The notes under the pieces: model-generated
The model's input: the letters and a program-made list of their open reading frames with translations, nothing else
What the model was told of the DNA's origin: nothing
The model's database searches: none
Position numbers and translations under genes: made by a program
Shown here: one piece after another, positions 11,729 through 19,684 of the stretch
Numbering within the stretch: the first letter of the stretch is position 1
Layout: each line of letters opens with the position of its first letter
Assembly (NCBI GenBank): GCA_024643345.1
Contig: JAHENB010000007.1
Span: forward strand, 9,455-73,454
DNA length: 64,000 nucleotides
Origin: Maribacter sp.
GTDB lineage: Bacteria; Bacteroidota; Bacteroidia; Flavobacteriales; Flavobacteriaceae
Direction: 5' to 3'

Positions 11729-12109
11729 TTATTTAAGCTCAACTTCGGCTCCTGCTTCTTCCAATGATTTTTTGATGCCTTCAGCTTCGTCTTTGGAAAT
11801 ACCTTCCTTAACCGCTTTAGGAGCGCTATCGACGATGTCTTTAGCTTCTTTTAAACCAAGACCGGTCAATTCTTTTACCAATTTAACGACTGCCAATTTA
11901 GAAGGACCTGCTGCTTTCAATACTACGTCGAATTCAGACTGCTCTTCTGCGGCTGCTCCTGCTTCTGCACCACCACCACCGGCGGCAACGGCCACTGCGG
12001 CTGCAGCAGGCTCGATACCATATTCATTTTTTAGGATATCGGCCAACTCGTTCACCTCTTTTACGGTCAAGTTAACCAACTGTTCTGCGAAATCTTTTAA
12101 ATCTGCCAT
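11729..12109 (-). CDS. rplL: 50S ribosomal protein bL12 (L7/L12)
   Basis: Stalk protein of the large subunit that recruits translational GTPases; present as dimers bound to L10. 126 residues. The N-terminal dimerisation helix region ([22 protein letters not shown]) leads into an Ala/Gly-rich hinge (~residues 36-55). The globular C-terminal domain has the conserved helix [20 protein letters not shown]. It follows rplJ by 54 bp. The hinge is richer in Gly than usual but within family variation. Confidence 0.98.
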   Translation of the reverse strand: MADLKDFAEQLVNLTVKEVNELADILKNEYGIEPAAAAVAVAAGGGGAEAGAAAEEQSEFDVVLKAAGPSKLAVVKLVKELTGLGLKEAKDIVDSAPKAVKEGISKDEAEGIKKSLEEAGAEVELK

Positions 12110-12163
12110 TTTTCTATCGTTTAATAAATTTTAAAAATATAATTGTTTTGAGTGCGTACGTAA

Positions 12164-12679
12164 TTATCTTTCGGACAAGGTTTTGAGGATACCGGCCAAT
12201 TTGCCACCACCGGATTTAAGTCCGGAAATAACATTTTTGGCGGGGGATTGCAATAATCCTATGATTTCCCCGATCATTTCGTCCCTGGATTTGATGTTCA
12301 CCAGTGCGTCCAAATATTCGTCTCCAATATAAATCGTCTCTTCAACGAAAGCCCCTTTAAGCAAGGGTCTGTTGGACTTCTTTCTAAAGGTTTTTATCAA
12401 TTTCGCCGGTCCGTTCCCCACTTCGGAGAACATGAGCGAAGTGTTTCCTTTAAGTACCTCGGGAAGTTCCCCGAATTCCTTGTCAGAGGCCTCCATGGCC
12501 TTTGCGAGCAAGGTATTTTTAACCACTGCAAGTTTGATGTTCGCTTTGAAGCAAGCCCTTCTCAAATCGGAAGTGGTCACCGCGTCCAACCCTGATATGT
12601 CCGCCAAATAAATGGTAGCATTATCGGCCAACTGAGCAGTTAAATCTTTTATAACGTTTGCTTTTTCTTCTCTTGTCAT
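12164..12679 (-). CDS. rplJ: 50S ribosomal protein uL10
   Basis: Base of the ribosomal stalk: binds 23S rRNA and carries the L7/L12 dimers on its C-terminal helix. 171 residues, typical length. The N-terminal segment TREEKANVIKDLTAQLADNATIY and the central VVKNTLLAKAM motif are characteristic, as is the L7/L12-binding tail SGGGKLAGILKTLSE. ATG at 12677-12679 with 26 bp to rplA. In many bacteria L10 represses its own operon by binding the leader; no such site is obvious here. Confidence 0.98.
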   Translation of the reverse strand: MTREEKANVIKDLTAQLADNATIYLADISGLDAVTTSDLRRACFKANIKLAVVKNTLLAKAMEASDKEFGELPEVLKGNTSLMFSEVGNGPAKLIKTFRKKSNRPLLKGAFVEETIYIGDEYLDALVNIKSRDEMIGEIIGLLQSPAKNVISGLKSGGGKLAGILKTLSER

Positions 12680-12705
12680 GATCTAAGTTTTAAACTACCC
12701 GTCGG

Positions 12706-13395
12706 TTAAACTGTTTTGGGATCCAATTGAACACTTGGGCTCATGGTACTCGATAAAAAGACACTTTTCATATATACCCCTTTCGCGGCGGCTGGTTTCA
12801 ATTTTATCAAAGTATCCAAAAGCTCTTTGGCATTGCTTGCAATCTTGTCCTCGGAAAAGGAAACCTTTCCGATCGCAGCATGCACTATACCTGTCTTGTC
12901 TACCTTAAAATCGATTTTACCGGCCTTCACCTCAGATACCGCTTTTCCGATATCCATAGTTACCGTTCCCGTTTTTGGATTGGGCATCAGACCCCTTGGG
13001 CCCAAAACACGGCCCAACGGACCCAATTTACCCATGACGCTGGGCATGGTGATGATCACATCAACATCGGTCCAACCGTTCTTGATTTTATCCAAATATT
13101 CATCCAACCCAACAAAATCGGCTCCTGCCTCTTTGGCCTCTGCCTCTTTATCCGGGGTTACCAAAGCCAAAACCTTGACATCCTTACCGGTTCCGTGTGG
13201 AAGTGTAACCACCCCACGTACCATTTGGTTTGCCTTTCTGGGGTCTACGCCCAATCGAACGGCGATATCCACGGAGGCATCAAATTTTGTATTGGTTATT
13301 TTTTTTATCAAAGCCGAAGCCTCGTCCAAGGAATAGAGCTTATCTTTCTCTATTTGGGCGCGTGCCTCTTTTTGATTTTTAGTTAATTTTGCCAT
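12706..13395 (-). CDS. rplA: 50S ribosomal protein uL1
   Basis: Forms the mobile L1 stalk near the ribosomal E site. 229 residues, normal length. The signature [10 protein letters not shown] and preceding GRVLGPRGL are intact, and the C-terminus carries the usual [19 protein letters not shown]. The gene starts 19 bp downstream of rplK, so the rplK-rplA pair is cotranscribed as in most bacteria, where L1 can autoregulate translation of this pair. I did not identify the L1 mRNA site. Confidence 0.98.
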   Translation of the reverse strand: MAKLTKNQKEARAQIEKDKLYSLDEASALIKKITNTKFDASVDIAVRLGVDPRKANQMVRGVVTLPHGTGKDVKVLALVTPDKEAEAKEAGADFVGLDEYLDKIKNGWTDVDVIITMPSVMGKLGPLGRVLGPRGLMPNPKTGTVTMDIGKAVSEVKAGKIDFKVDKTGIVHAAIGKVSFSEDKIASNAKELLDTLIKLKPAAAKGVYMKSVFLSSTMSPSVQLDPKTV

Positions 13396-13414
13396 TTAAA
13401 TTGCTTTTAAGATT

Positions 13415-13852
13415 TTAAAAAGGTCTTTTTCCAGCTACCTTAAGTCCCATAGACCTTGCTGTTCCGGCAACCATGCTCATAGCGGATTCCACTGTAAAAG
13501 CATTGAGGTCTACCATCTTGTCTTCGGCTATCGACTTGATTTGATCCCAAGTGACGTTGCCTAATTTAACCCGGTTTGGTTCGCCAGATCCTTTTTTAAT
13601 CTTAGCTGCTTCCAAAAGTTGAACTGCCGCTGGTGGTGTTTTTACGACGAAGTCGAAAGACTTGTCCTTGTACACGGTGATAACAACGGGCAATACCTTG
13701 CCTGGTTTATCCTGCGTCCTAGCATTGAACTGCTTACAGAATTCCATGATGTTAACGCCGGCAGCACCTAAGGCGGGTCCAACCGGTGGCGACGGATTCG
13801 CTGCACCTCCCCTTACTTGTAGTTTAACTACTTTACCTATTTCTTTTGCCAT
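13415..13852 (-). CDS. rplK: 50S ribosomal protein uL11
   Basis: Component of the GTPase-associated centre, binding 23S rRNA with L10/L12. 145 residues. The N-terminus contains the conserved [20 protein letters not shown] and [12 protein letters not shown]. The C-terminal RNA-binding half has [10 protein letters not shown]. It is 68 bp downstream of nusG, a spacing large enough for an internal promoter or L1 site, which I cannot define. Confidence 0.98.
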   Translation of the reverse strand: MAKEIGKVVKLQVRGGAANPSPPVGPALGAAGVNIMEFCKQFNARTQDKPGKVLPVVITVYKDKSFDFVVKTPPAAVQLLEAAKIKKGSGEPNRVKLGNVTWDQIKSIAEDKMVDLNAFTVESAMSMVAGTARSMGLKVAGKRPF

Positions 13853-13920
13853 TGTTTAAATTTAAATTCAAATTGTGCTAGAATTGGAAGCAACACAATC
13901 TTTATATATGTAACACTTGT

Positions 13921-14472
13921 TTATACTTTTTCTACCTGCATGTAGCTCAATTCCAGGGGCGTTTTTCTTCCGAAAATTTTAACCATTACCTCGAGTTTAC
14001 GCTTTTCTTCATTGATCTTTTCCACGGTCCCGTTAAAACCATTGAACGGGCCATCAATAACCTTTACGGTTTCACCGAACACAAACGGAATGGCAACGCT
14101 ATCGGTATTGACCGCGAGCTCGTCGACCTTGCCCAACATCCTATTTACCTCCGATTTTCGCAATGGCACCGGATCCCCTCCTTTGGTCTCGCCCAAGAAC
14201 CCGATTACATTGGTGATCGAGCGTATAATGTGGACCATTTCTCCAACCAAATTGGCCTTGACCATAATATAGCCTGGAAAATAAACACGCTCTTTATTGA
14301 TTTTCTTGCCATTTCGTATCTGAACCACTTTCTCGGTAGGTACCAACACTTCTTCAAGATAATCTCCAAAACCATGGCGTTCCACCTCACTTTCAATATA
14401 GCCTTTGATCTTATTCTCCTGACCACTTACGGCGCGAACCACATACCATTTTTTTTCCAATACTTCTGACAT
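13921..14472 (-). CDS. nusG: Transcription elongation/antitermination factor NusG
   Basis: NusG binds RNA polymerase through its N-terminal NGN domain and links it to Rho or to ribosomal protein S10 through its C-terminal KOW domain. Here the NGN domain (residues ~8-115) starts KKWYVVRAVSGQENKIKGY, and the KOW motif is at GETVKVIDGPFNGFNGTVE (~128-146). 183 residues, complete. It follows secE by 16 bp, the classic secE-nusG pair, and precedes rplK. Confidence 0.97.
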   Translation of the reverse strand: MSEVLEKKWYVVRAVSGQENKIKGYIESEVERHGFGDYLEEVLVPTEKVVQIRNGKKINKERVYFPGYIMVKANLVGEMVHIIRSITNVIGFLGETKGGDPVPLRKSEVNRMLGKVDELAVNTDSVAIPFVFGETVKVIDGPFNGFNGTVEKINEEKRKLEVMVKIFGRKTPLELSYMQVEKV

Positions 14473-14488
14473 AGTGTTCGGCTTAATT

Positions 14489-14671
14489 TTATAGGTTGTT
14501 GAAATACAATCGAATCAATTTGCTCAGAAGCGAGTCAACACCCCAGGTCGCCAAAGCGAACATTATTGAAAACACGGCAACGATAACCATTAGATTGGAG
14601 GATTCCGCCCTTGATGGCAACGAAACGTTGTGCTTCAACTCTTCGAATGATTCTTTTATATAAGTCAACAT
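14489..14671 (-). CDS. secE: Preprotein translocase subunit SecE
   Basis: Small essential clamp subunit of the SecYEG channel in the inner membrane. The short single-span form: 60 residues from the ATG at 14669-14671. A GTG directly upstream would add one residue and is less likely. An amphipathic helix (YIKESFEELKHNVSLPSRAE) is followed by one transmembrane segment (LMVIVAVFSIMFALATWGVD). Position between tRNA-Trp and nusG supports the call, since the sequence alone is short. Confidence 0.93.
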   Translation of the reverse strand: MLTYIKESFEELKHNVSLPSRAESSNLMVIVAVFSIMFALATWGVDSLLSKLIRLYFNNL

Positions 14672-14761
14672 CACAATAGCTTTTATTAATTCTTAAAAGG
14701 CCCTTCACTTTTTAACCTTGGCATGTATCGTTTTAGCTTCTAAGGCCATACATCCCTAATT

Positions 14762-14837
14762 TGGCACGGGAGGAGAGACTCGAACTCCCGACACCTGGTT
14801 TTGGAGACCAGTGCTCTACCAACTGAGCTACACCCGT
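14762..14837 (-). tRNA. tRNA-Trp (CCA anticodon)
   Basis: 76-nt cloverleaf on the minus strand with encoded 3' CCA. D arm GCTC...GAGC, anticodon stem CTGGT/ACCAG with loop CTCCAAA giving anticodon CCA, and T arm GGGAG-TTCGAGT-CTCTC. The 7-bp acceptor stem has one T-T mismatch at pair 6. Located between tuf and secE, so probably cotranscribed with both. Confidence 0.95.
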
Positions 14838-14902
14838 TTATCAGTGCCACGCTTCCCCGAATGAATCGGGTTGGCCGACACCTATTTATATTTACGCCGA
14901 AA

Positions 14903-14929
14903 GGTATCCCGCCTGATCGGCGGGACACC
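14903..14929 (-). terminator. Hairpin downstream of tuf (possible weak terminator)
   Basis: On the minus strand GGTGTCCCGCC and GGCGGGATACC form an 11-bp stem with one G-U pair around loop GATCA, 31 bases after the tuf stop. It lacks a real T-run, so it may stabilise or process the tuf mRNA rather than end transcription; the downstream tRNA-Trp and secE would otherwise need their own promoter. Confidence 0.5.
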
Positions 14930-14959
14930 CTTATCGATGTAAGAATAATTGTTCTGGAA

Positions 14960-16147
14960 TTAATCCAATATTTTGGTCACCTGACCAGCACCAACGGTTC
15001 TACCACCTTCACGGATGGCAAAACGAAGCCCTACGCTCAAAGCGATCGGAGACAATAGGTCTACGGTAATGGTAAGGTTATCTCCAGGCATAACCATTTC
15101 AACACCACTGGGCAGGTTAATGGTTCCAGTGACGTCGGTGGTCCTTACATAGAACTGTGGACGATAGTTATTATGGAATGGTGTATGGCGACCGCCTTCT
15201 TCTTTCTTAAGGATATAAACCTCTGCCTCAAACTTGGCATGTGGTTTTACGGAACCTGGCTTACAGATCACCATACCCCTTTTGATTTGCGATTTTTCAA
15301 TACCTCTTAAAAGAATACCCACGTTATCTCCGGCTTCTCCACGATCCAAGATCTTACGGAACATCTCAACACCAGTAATGGTAGAGGTCAACTTTTCGGC
15401 CCCCATACCTATGATATCCACACCGTCACCAGTATTGGCTACCCCTGTTTCGATACGTCCTGTAGCAACAGTTCCACGACCAGTAATGGTGAAAACATCT
15501 TCAACAGGCATCAAGAAAGGCTTATCAATATCCCTGGCAGGCAATTCGATCCAAGTATCAACGGCTTCCATCAACTGCATTACGGTATCTACCCACTTTT
15601 GCTCACCGTTAAGTGCGCCCAGGGCAGAACCTGCGATCACGGGACCGTTATCACCATCATACTCATAAAACGAAAGCAGTTCCCTGATTTCCATTTCCAC
15701 AAGCTCCAAAAGCTCTTCATCATCGACCATGTCAACCTTGTTCATGAAAACGACCATTCTTGGAATACCTACCTGGCGACCCAAAAGGATGTGCTCCCTG
15801 GTTTGTGGCATTGGACCATCGGTTGCTGCAACCACTAGAATGGCACCGTCCATTTGTGCTGCACCGGTAACCATGTTCTTCACATAATCCGCGTGACCTG
15901 GACAGTCAACGTGCGCATAGTGACGGTTGGCCGTAGAATATTCAACGTGCGAGGTATTGATTGTAATACCCCTTTCTTTCTCCTCCGGAGCGTTATCGAT
16001 TGAATCGAAACTTCTCACTTCAGATAATCCAGCGTTAGCCAAAACTGTCGTTATAGCAGCTGTCAATGTAGTTTTACCGTGATCTACGTGTCCAATGGTA
16101 CCTATATTTAAGTGCGGTTTGGAACGATCAAAATTTGCCTTTGCCAT
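14960..16147 (-). CDS. tuf: Elongation factor Tu
   Basis: Delivers aminoacyl-tRNA to the ribosome as an EF-Tu-GTP ternary complex. 395 residues, full length. P-loop [10 protein letters not shown] (residues 19-28), [16 protein letters not shown], then domains II and III with the conserved [12 protein letters not shown] switch and the C-terminal [15 protein letters not shown]. It sits directly downstream of tRNA-Thr(GGT) and upstream of tRNA-Trp and secE, the same neighbourhood as tufB in E. coli. Confidence 0.98.
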   Translation of the reverse strand: MAKANFDRSKPHLNIGTIGHVDHGKTTLTAAITTVLANAGLSEVRSFDSIDNAPEEKERGITINTSHVEYSTANRHYAHVDCPGHADYVKNMVTGAAQMDGAILVVAATDGPMPQTREHILLGRQVGIPRMVVFMNKVDMVDDEELLELVEMEIRELLSFYEYDGDNGPVIAGSALGALNGEQKWVDTVMQLMEAVDTWIELPARDIDKPFLMPVEDVFTITGRGTVATGRIETGVANTGDGVDIIGMGAEKLTSTITGVEMFRKILDRGEAGDNVGILLRGIEKSQIKRGMVICKPGSVKPHAKFEAEVYILKKEEGGRHTPFHNNYRPQFYVRTTDVTGTINLPSGVEMVMPGDNLTITVDLLSPIALSVGLRFAIREGGRTVGAGQVTKILD

Positions 16148-16204
16148 TTTTAATGAAATTTAATCTTATGTTTATATTAGTATGTACAGATAATTATTTA
16201 CTAG

Positions 16205-16276
16205 AGCCAACGATGAGATTTGAACTCATGACCTCTTCCTTACCAAGGAAACGCTCTACCCCTGAGCTACGCCGGC
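16205..16276 (-). tRNA. tRNA-Thr (GGT anticodon)
   Basis: 72-nt cloverleaf without encoded CCA. Acceptor GCCGGCG pairs with CGTTGGC (two G-T pairs), anticodon loop TTGGTAA (anticodon GGT), T arm ATGAG-TTCAAAT-CTCAT. Immediately upstream of tuf, corresponding to thrT of E. coli. Confidence 0.95.
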
Positions 16277-16387
16277 TTATTTAGGTTCAAGGTTCAAGGT
16301 CTGCGATTTTGAAAACTGGAATCAAAACCACTACAACCATTTCACTTTAATAGTCAAAAAGCGGCGAACCACTTCATTCCCATGTAT

Positions 16388-16463
16388 TGGAGCGGGAGAC
16401 CGGGTTCGAACCGGCGACATTCAGCTTGGAAGGCTGACGCTCTACCAACTGAGCTACTCCCGC
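16388..16463 (-). tRNA. tRNA-Gly (TCC anticodon)
   Basis: 76-nt cloverleaf with encoded CCA. Acceptor GCGGGAG/CTCCCGC, anticodon stem TCAGC/GCTGA with loop CTTCCAA (anticodon TCC), T arm CCGGT-TCGAACC region. Third in the tRNA-tuf transcript. Confidence 0.95.
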
Positions 16464-16616
16464 ATATCGCATTTAAAACCATTGGGTTTAAAAGCTTTAA
16501 TACCTTTCAACATTTCAATTCGCTCAAACCCTCGCCCAAAGATCGTAGCTGGTTCCATTTCAGCCATATTCAAAAAATTGTCCCGATCCGGCGAATTCCT
16601 CTCCGCAGTACTAAAG

Positions 16617-16698
<82 letters not shown>

Positions 16699-16728
16699 CT
16701 AACTTATTAATGAACAACCTTAAATTTG

Positions 16729-16802
16729 AGCCGATAGAGGGACTCGAACCCACGACCTGCTGATTACAAATCAGCTGCTCTAGCCAGCTGAGCTACATCG
16801 GC
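16729..16802 (-). tRNA. tRNA-Thr (TGT anticodon)
   Basis: 74-nt cloverleaf without encoded CCA. Acceptor GCCGATG/TATCGGC, anticodon stem CTGAT/ATCAG with loop TTTGTAA (anticodon TGT), T arm GTGGG-TTCGAGT-CCCTC. First gene of the tRNA-tuf transcript, ~45 bases downstream of the predicted start site. Confidence 0.95.
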
Positions 16803-16823
16803 CTTTTACCTCTTTTTTGCGCA

Positions 16824-16851
16824 TAAAAAAGTCCGCTATTTCTAACGGACT
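16824..16851 (-). terminator. hpf terminator
   Basis: On the minus strand AGTCCG (16851-16846) and CGGACT (16835-16830) pair around a 10-base loop, followed by TTTTTT. It lies 53 bases past the hpf stop and ends the rpsU-xer-hpf group. It overlaps the likely start site of the next transcript (tRNA-Thr onward). Confidence 0.85.
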
Positions 16852-16852
16852 G

Positions 16853-16881
16853 CAAATGTAGATATTTATTTGTTTAATCAA
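16853..16881 (-). promoter_or_regulatory. Promoter of the tRNA-tuf-secE-nusG transcript
   Basis: On the minus strand TTG (16881-16879), 18 bp spacer, TACATTTG (16860-16853): a full match to the Bacteroidetes consensus. The start site should fall near 16846-16849, inside the upstream arm of the hpf terminator hairpin, so transcripts begun here cannot form that terminator. Confidence 0.8.
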
Positions 16882-16903
16882 AATAATTTATGAAAAATTT
16901 TAT

Positions 16904-17206
16904 TCATAGCTGAGGTCTCGATTTTTGCTTCCTCTTTATCAGCTTTCTTTCCAAAGAATTACAGGCCGAATCAACGGCTTCCTCAAAAGATTTGCACTGC
17001 TTTTTGACCACAAATTTATCTTTGGGAACATTTACCTGAATTTCAACGACCTTGTTTTCCTTGGTGCTGGTTTTCTGCACTTTTAAATAGACATCCGAAC
17101 TGATCACCTTGTCATAGAATAGTTCTAGCTTGTCTAACCGGGCTTGAATAAAATTGAAGAGTTTTCCGTCGGCATTGAAATTCACCGATTGTGCGTTTAC
17201 TTTCAT
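16904..17206 (-). CDS. hpf: Ribosome hibernation-promoting factor (short HPF/YfiA type)
   Basis: Small cytoplasmic protein that binds the 30S decoding region in slow growth and promotes inactive ribosomes. 100 residues: the short form without the dimerising C-terminal domain. The N-terminal MKVNAQSVNFNADGKLFNFIQARLDK region and the central FVVKKQCKSFEEAVDSACNSLERKL match the family pattern, and the C-terminus is Lys/Arg-rich. It lies 44 bp downstream of the Xer recombinase gene on the same strand and ends before a clear terminator. Confidence 0.92.
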   Translation of the reverse strand: MKVNAQSVNFNADGKLFNFIQARLDKLELFYDKVISSDVYLKVQKTSTKENKVVEIQVNVPKDKFVVKKQCKSFEEAVDSACNSLERKLIKRKQKSRPQL

Positions 17207-17250
17207 AGAACTGTACTCTGTTTAAATTAAACGTATTTCTTTTGGCGGTG

Positions 17251-18141
17251 CTAATCCTTGCTCCTGGGATGGGCGGAGGCGTGCACTTTTTTTAACTCGG
17301 CGATACTGTTATGGGTATAAACCTGGGTCGATGCCAGACTTGAATGGCCCAAAAGCTCTTTTACCGAATTTAGATCTGCACCTTTGTTGAGCAGATGGGT
17401 CGCAAATGTGTGCCTAAGGATATGTGGACTCTTTTTGACCTTGGAAGACACCTTACTAAAATACCTATTTATTACTCTATAAACAAGGGTTTCATACAAT
17501 TTGTTCCCCGATTTGGTCAAAAAAACATGTCGTTCATCGAGGATGTCCACAAGGTTGTCACGTTCTTCGAAATAGGTTCGAAAAAGGGCAATCGTAGATG
17601 GCAATAAAGGTAGAATACGTTCCTTGTTTCTTTTTCCGAGCACTTTGATATTCCGGGATTCAAGATCAACCGCCCCCATGTCCAGATTGATCAGTTCAGC
17701 TCTTCTAATGCCCGTGGTATAGAGCAGTTCGACCAACAAACCATCGCGTGCCCCTTCGAACCCGGGTTCGATCGACAGCTCTAACTGTACGCTTTCCATT
17801 TCCTGTTCCGAAAAGGGGACCTCGATTTTTTTTGAAGTCTTAAGCGCTTTGTGCTTCGATAAAGGGTTTACCGAGATTTCACCAATACGTTGCAAAAATT
17901 TATAAAAGGCTTTCAACGAAGCGATTTTGCGGTTGATCGAACGGTTGGAAATTCCCGAATCGACCAAACTCACGATCCAACTGCGAATCAGGGGATATTC
18001 GATAGACTCTATTTGGCTGGTCCCAAAATTTTCTTTGCAAAAGCCCAGAAAGGCCTCCAAGTCTTTTTGGTAGGCATTTACCGTATGCCCCGAATAGTTT
18101 TTTTCAAGGGACAGGAAGTTCAGAAAAGCTTGCATGGCCAT
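17251..18141 (-). CDS. Tyrosine recombinase of the XerC/XerD family
   Basis: A 296-residue site-specific recombinase, the usual Xer length. The N-terminal SAM-like core-binding domain (residues ~3-85) is followed by the catalytic domain. The catalytic residues are recognisable: Arg in TGIRRAELINL, His and Arg in SPHILRHTFATHL, His in LLGHSSLAST, and the nucleophile Tyr in QVYTHNSI. In Bacteroidetes this gene lies between rpsU and hpf and is thought to resolve chromosome dimers. I do not decide between XerC and XerD. No mobile-element context is visible, so a housekeeping role is likely. Confidence 0.92.
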   Translation of the reverse strand: MAMQAFLNFLSLEKNYSGHTVNAYQKDLEAFLGFCKENFGTSQIESIEYPLIRSWIVSLVDSGISNRSINRKIASLKAFYKFLQRIGEISVNPLSKHKALKTSKKIEVPFSEQEMESVQLELSIEPGFEGARDGLLVELLYTTGIRRAELINLDMGAVDLESRNIKVLGKRNKERILPLLPSTIALFRTYFEERDNLVDILDERHVFLTKSGNKLYETLVYRVINRYFSKVSSKVKKSPHILRHTFATHLLNKGADLNSVKELLGHSSLASTQVYTHNSIAELKKVHASAHPRSKD

Positions 18142-18186
18142 ATCCCAAAGTTAGTAAACATTGAAGGGCAAAACTGCTCCCAAAGA

Positions 18187-18216
18187 AAAAATCCCATCGA
18201 ATGACGATGGGATTTT
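18187..18216 (-). terminator. rpsU terminator
   Basis: On the minus strand AAAATCCCATCG (18216-18205) pairs with CGATGGGATTTT (18199-18188), a perfect 12-bp stem ending in a T-run, 28 bases after the rpsU stop. It would end most rpsU transcripts; the downstream recombinase gene starts at 18141, so some readthrough or another promoter is needed. Confidence 0.85.
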
Positions 18217-18243
18217 GATTTTTAGGATTACAAAAGGAAGAAA

Positions 18244-18438
18244 CTATATTTCTTCACGATCTCTTAATCCCTGGATATACTGTGCCTTTTGAATCTGGGC
18301 TCTTCGTTCTACAGAAGGCTTGTTGAACTGCTGCCTTTTGCGCAACTGCCTCATTGTACCTGTCTTATCGAACTTTCGCTTGAAACGCTTTAAAGCTCTG
18401 TCTATGTTTTCTCCTTCTTTAATCGGTATTATTAACAT
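18244..18438 (-). CDS. rpsU: 30S ribosomal protein bS21
   Basis: Small basic protein of the 30S platform next to the 3' end of 16S rRNA. 64 residues, with the family pattern MLIIPIKEGENIDRALKRFKR and an Arg/Lys-rich C-terminal helix (RQLRKRQQFNKPSVERRAQ). In Flavobacteriia the bS21/bS18/bS6 cluster holds the 16S 3' tail and hides the anti-Shine-Dalgarno sequence; ribosomes lacking bS21 can use it. This gene has a very strong Shine-Dalgarno sequence, consistent with the described autogenous control. Confidence 0.97.
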   Translation of the reverse strand: MLIIPIKEGENIDRALKRFKRKFDKTGTMRQLRKRQQFNKPSVERRAQIQKAQYIQGLRDREEI

Positions 18439-18445
18439 GGGCTAC

Positions 18446-18456
18446 AACCTCCTTTC
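18446..18456 (-). promoter_or_regulatory. Extended Shine-Dalgarno sequence of rpsU
   Basis: On the minus strand GAAAGGAGGTT, with one more A upstream, gives 11 bases (AGAAAGGAGGT) complementary to the expected 16S 3' tail (ACCUCCUUUCU). The GGAGG core ends 9 bases before the rpsU ATG, the ideal spacing. Other genes in the window lack such a site. Confidence 0.9.
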
Positions 18457-18473
18457 TTTAGTGATTAGGGTGG

Positions 18474-18481
18474 CAAATATA
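18474..18481 (-). promoter_or_regulatory. Likely -7 element of the rpsU promoter
   Basis: TATATTTG on the minus strand matches TAnnTTTG, 35 bases before the rpsU ATG. No TTG is found at the usual distance upstream (the nearest is 12 bp away), so only the -7 part is supported. Confidence 0.5.
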
Positions 18482-18507
18482 AAAGTAAATAATCAAAACT
18501 GCCGAAC

Positions 18508-19671
18508 TTATTTCAAAATATTTTTTGAGATGACCACCTTTTGTATTTCCGTGGTACCTTCCCCAATGGTGCACAATTTAGAATCGCGATAAAATTTTTC
18601 AACCGGGAAATCCTTGGTATAACCGTATCCGCCATGAATCTGCACCGCCTCATTGGCTACCCGCACACATACTTCGGAGGCGTACATTTTGCCCATGGCT
18701 CCCATTTTGGTCATCGGGCGCCCCGCGTTCTTTAGAAACCCTGCCTTGTGAACCAGCAACTCGGCCGCCTCAATTTCTGTGGCCATATCGGCAAGCTTGA
18801 AGGAAATGCCCTGAAATTCGCAGATCGGCTTCCCAAATTGCACCCGTTCCTTGGAATATTTCAGCGCCGCTTCATACGCTCCTTTTGCGATTCCCAAGGA
18901 AAGCGCACCAATTGAGATTCGACCGCCATCAAGTATTTTCATTGACTGAATAAAGCCGTCGCCAACATTGCCCAAGCGATTCGCATCGGGAATTTTACAA
19001 CTATCGAAAACCAATTCGGCCGTTTCACTGGCGCGCATGCCCAGTTTATCCTCTTTTTTTCCACTTGTAAATCCCGGAGTTCCCCTTTCGACCACAAAGG
19101 CCGTCATGCCGTGACTATCCCCTTTTTCACCGGTCCTCGCCACAACAACGGCGATATTGCCGCTTTTCCCATGGGTGATGAAATTCTTGGCGCCATTAAG
19201 GATCCATGAATTTCCCTCCTTTACCGCTGTGGTCGACATCGCCCCAGCGTCTGAACCCGTGTTGTGTTCTGTCAACCCCCATGCTCCGATCCATTCGGCA
19301 GTGGCCAATTTGGGAATCCATTTTTGCTTTTGCGACTCGTTACCAAATGACAATATATGATTGGTGCACAGTGAATTGTGCGCTGCAATGGAGAGGCCAA
19401 TCGATGGATCCACTTTTGAAATTTCCTCAATGATGGCAATGTATTCGTGATAGCCCAACCCCGACCCACCATAGTGTTCGGGAACCAAGATACCCATAAA
19501 GCCCAATTCCCCGGCCTTTTTTAAAACATCAATGGGCAAATACTGTTTCTCATCCCACTCCATTACATGTGGTCGAATGTATTGCTCGGCAAATTCACGC
19601 GCCGATGCAGCAGCCATTTGCTGGGTTTCGGAGTAGTCGAAATCCATTGTTGATAATGATTCGGTAACCAT
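18508..19671 (-). CDS. Acyl-CoA dehydrogenase
   Basis: FAD enzyme that introduces the alpha-beta double bond into acyl-CoA in beta-oxidation or branched-chain amino-acid breakdown. 387 residues from the ATG at 19669-19671 (MVTESLSTMDFDYSET); an upstream in-frame start would overlap the preceding gene. Family segments in order: YGGSGLGYHEYIAIIEEISK, LTEHNTGSDAGAM (FAD/substrate region), ERGTPGFTSGKKEDKLGMRAS, GKPICEFQGISFKLADMATE, and IHGGYGYTKDFPVEKFYRD before GEGTTEIQKVVISK, whose Glu is the expected catalytic base. It starts 13 bp after the helix-hairpin-helix gene. Exact acyl chain preference cannot be read. Confidence 0.93.
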   Translation of the reverse strand: MVTESLSTMDFDYSETQQMAAASAREFAEQYIRPHVMEWDEKQYLPIDVLKKAGELGFMGILVPEHYGGSGLGYHEYIAIIEEISKVDPSIGLSIAAHNSLCTNHILSFGNESQKQKWIPKLATAEWIGAWGLTEHNTGSDAGAMSTTAVKEGNSWILNGAKNFITHGKSGNIAVVVARTGEKGDSHGMTAFVVERGTPGFTSGKKEDKLGMRASETAELVFDSCKIPDANRLGNVGDGFIQSMKILDGGRISIGALSLGIAKGAYEAALKYSKERVQFGKPICEFQGISFKLADMATEIEAAELLVHKAGFLKNAGRPMTKMGAMGKMYASEVCVRVANEAVQIHGGYGYTKDFPVEKFYRDSKLCTIGEGTTEIQKVVISKNILK

Positions 19672-19684
19672 TTTTAGCAATTTT

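Noticed and set aside
16283-16299. Tandem GGTTCAA-like repeat next to tRNA-Thr as an attachment site.
   Set aside because: Two short copies only; no integrase or foreign genes adjacent.
17251-18141. Mobile element integrase.
   Set aside because: The tyrosine recombinase sits among housekeeping genes (rpsU, hpf), with Xer length and no att sites or cargo genes.
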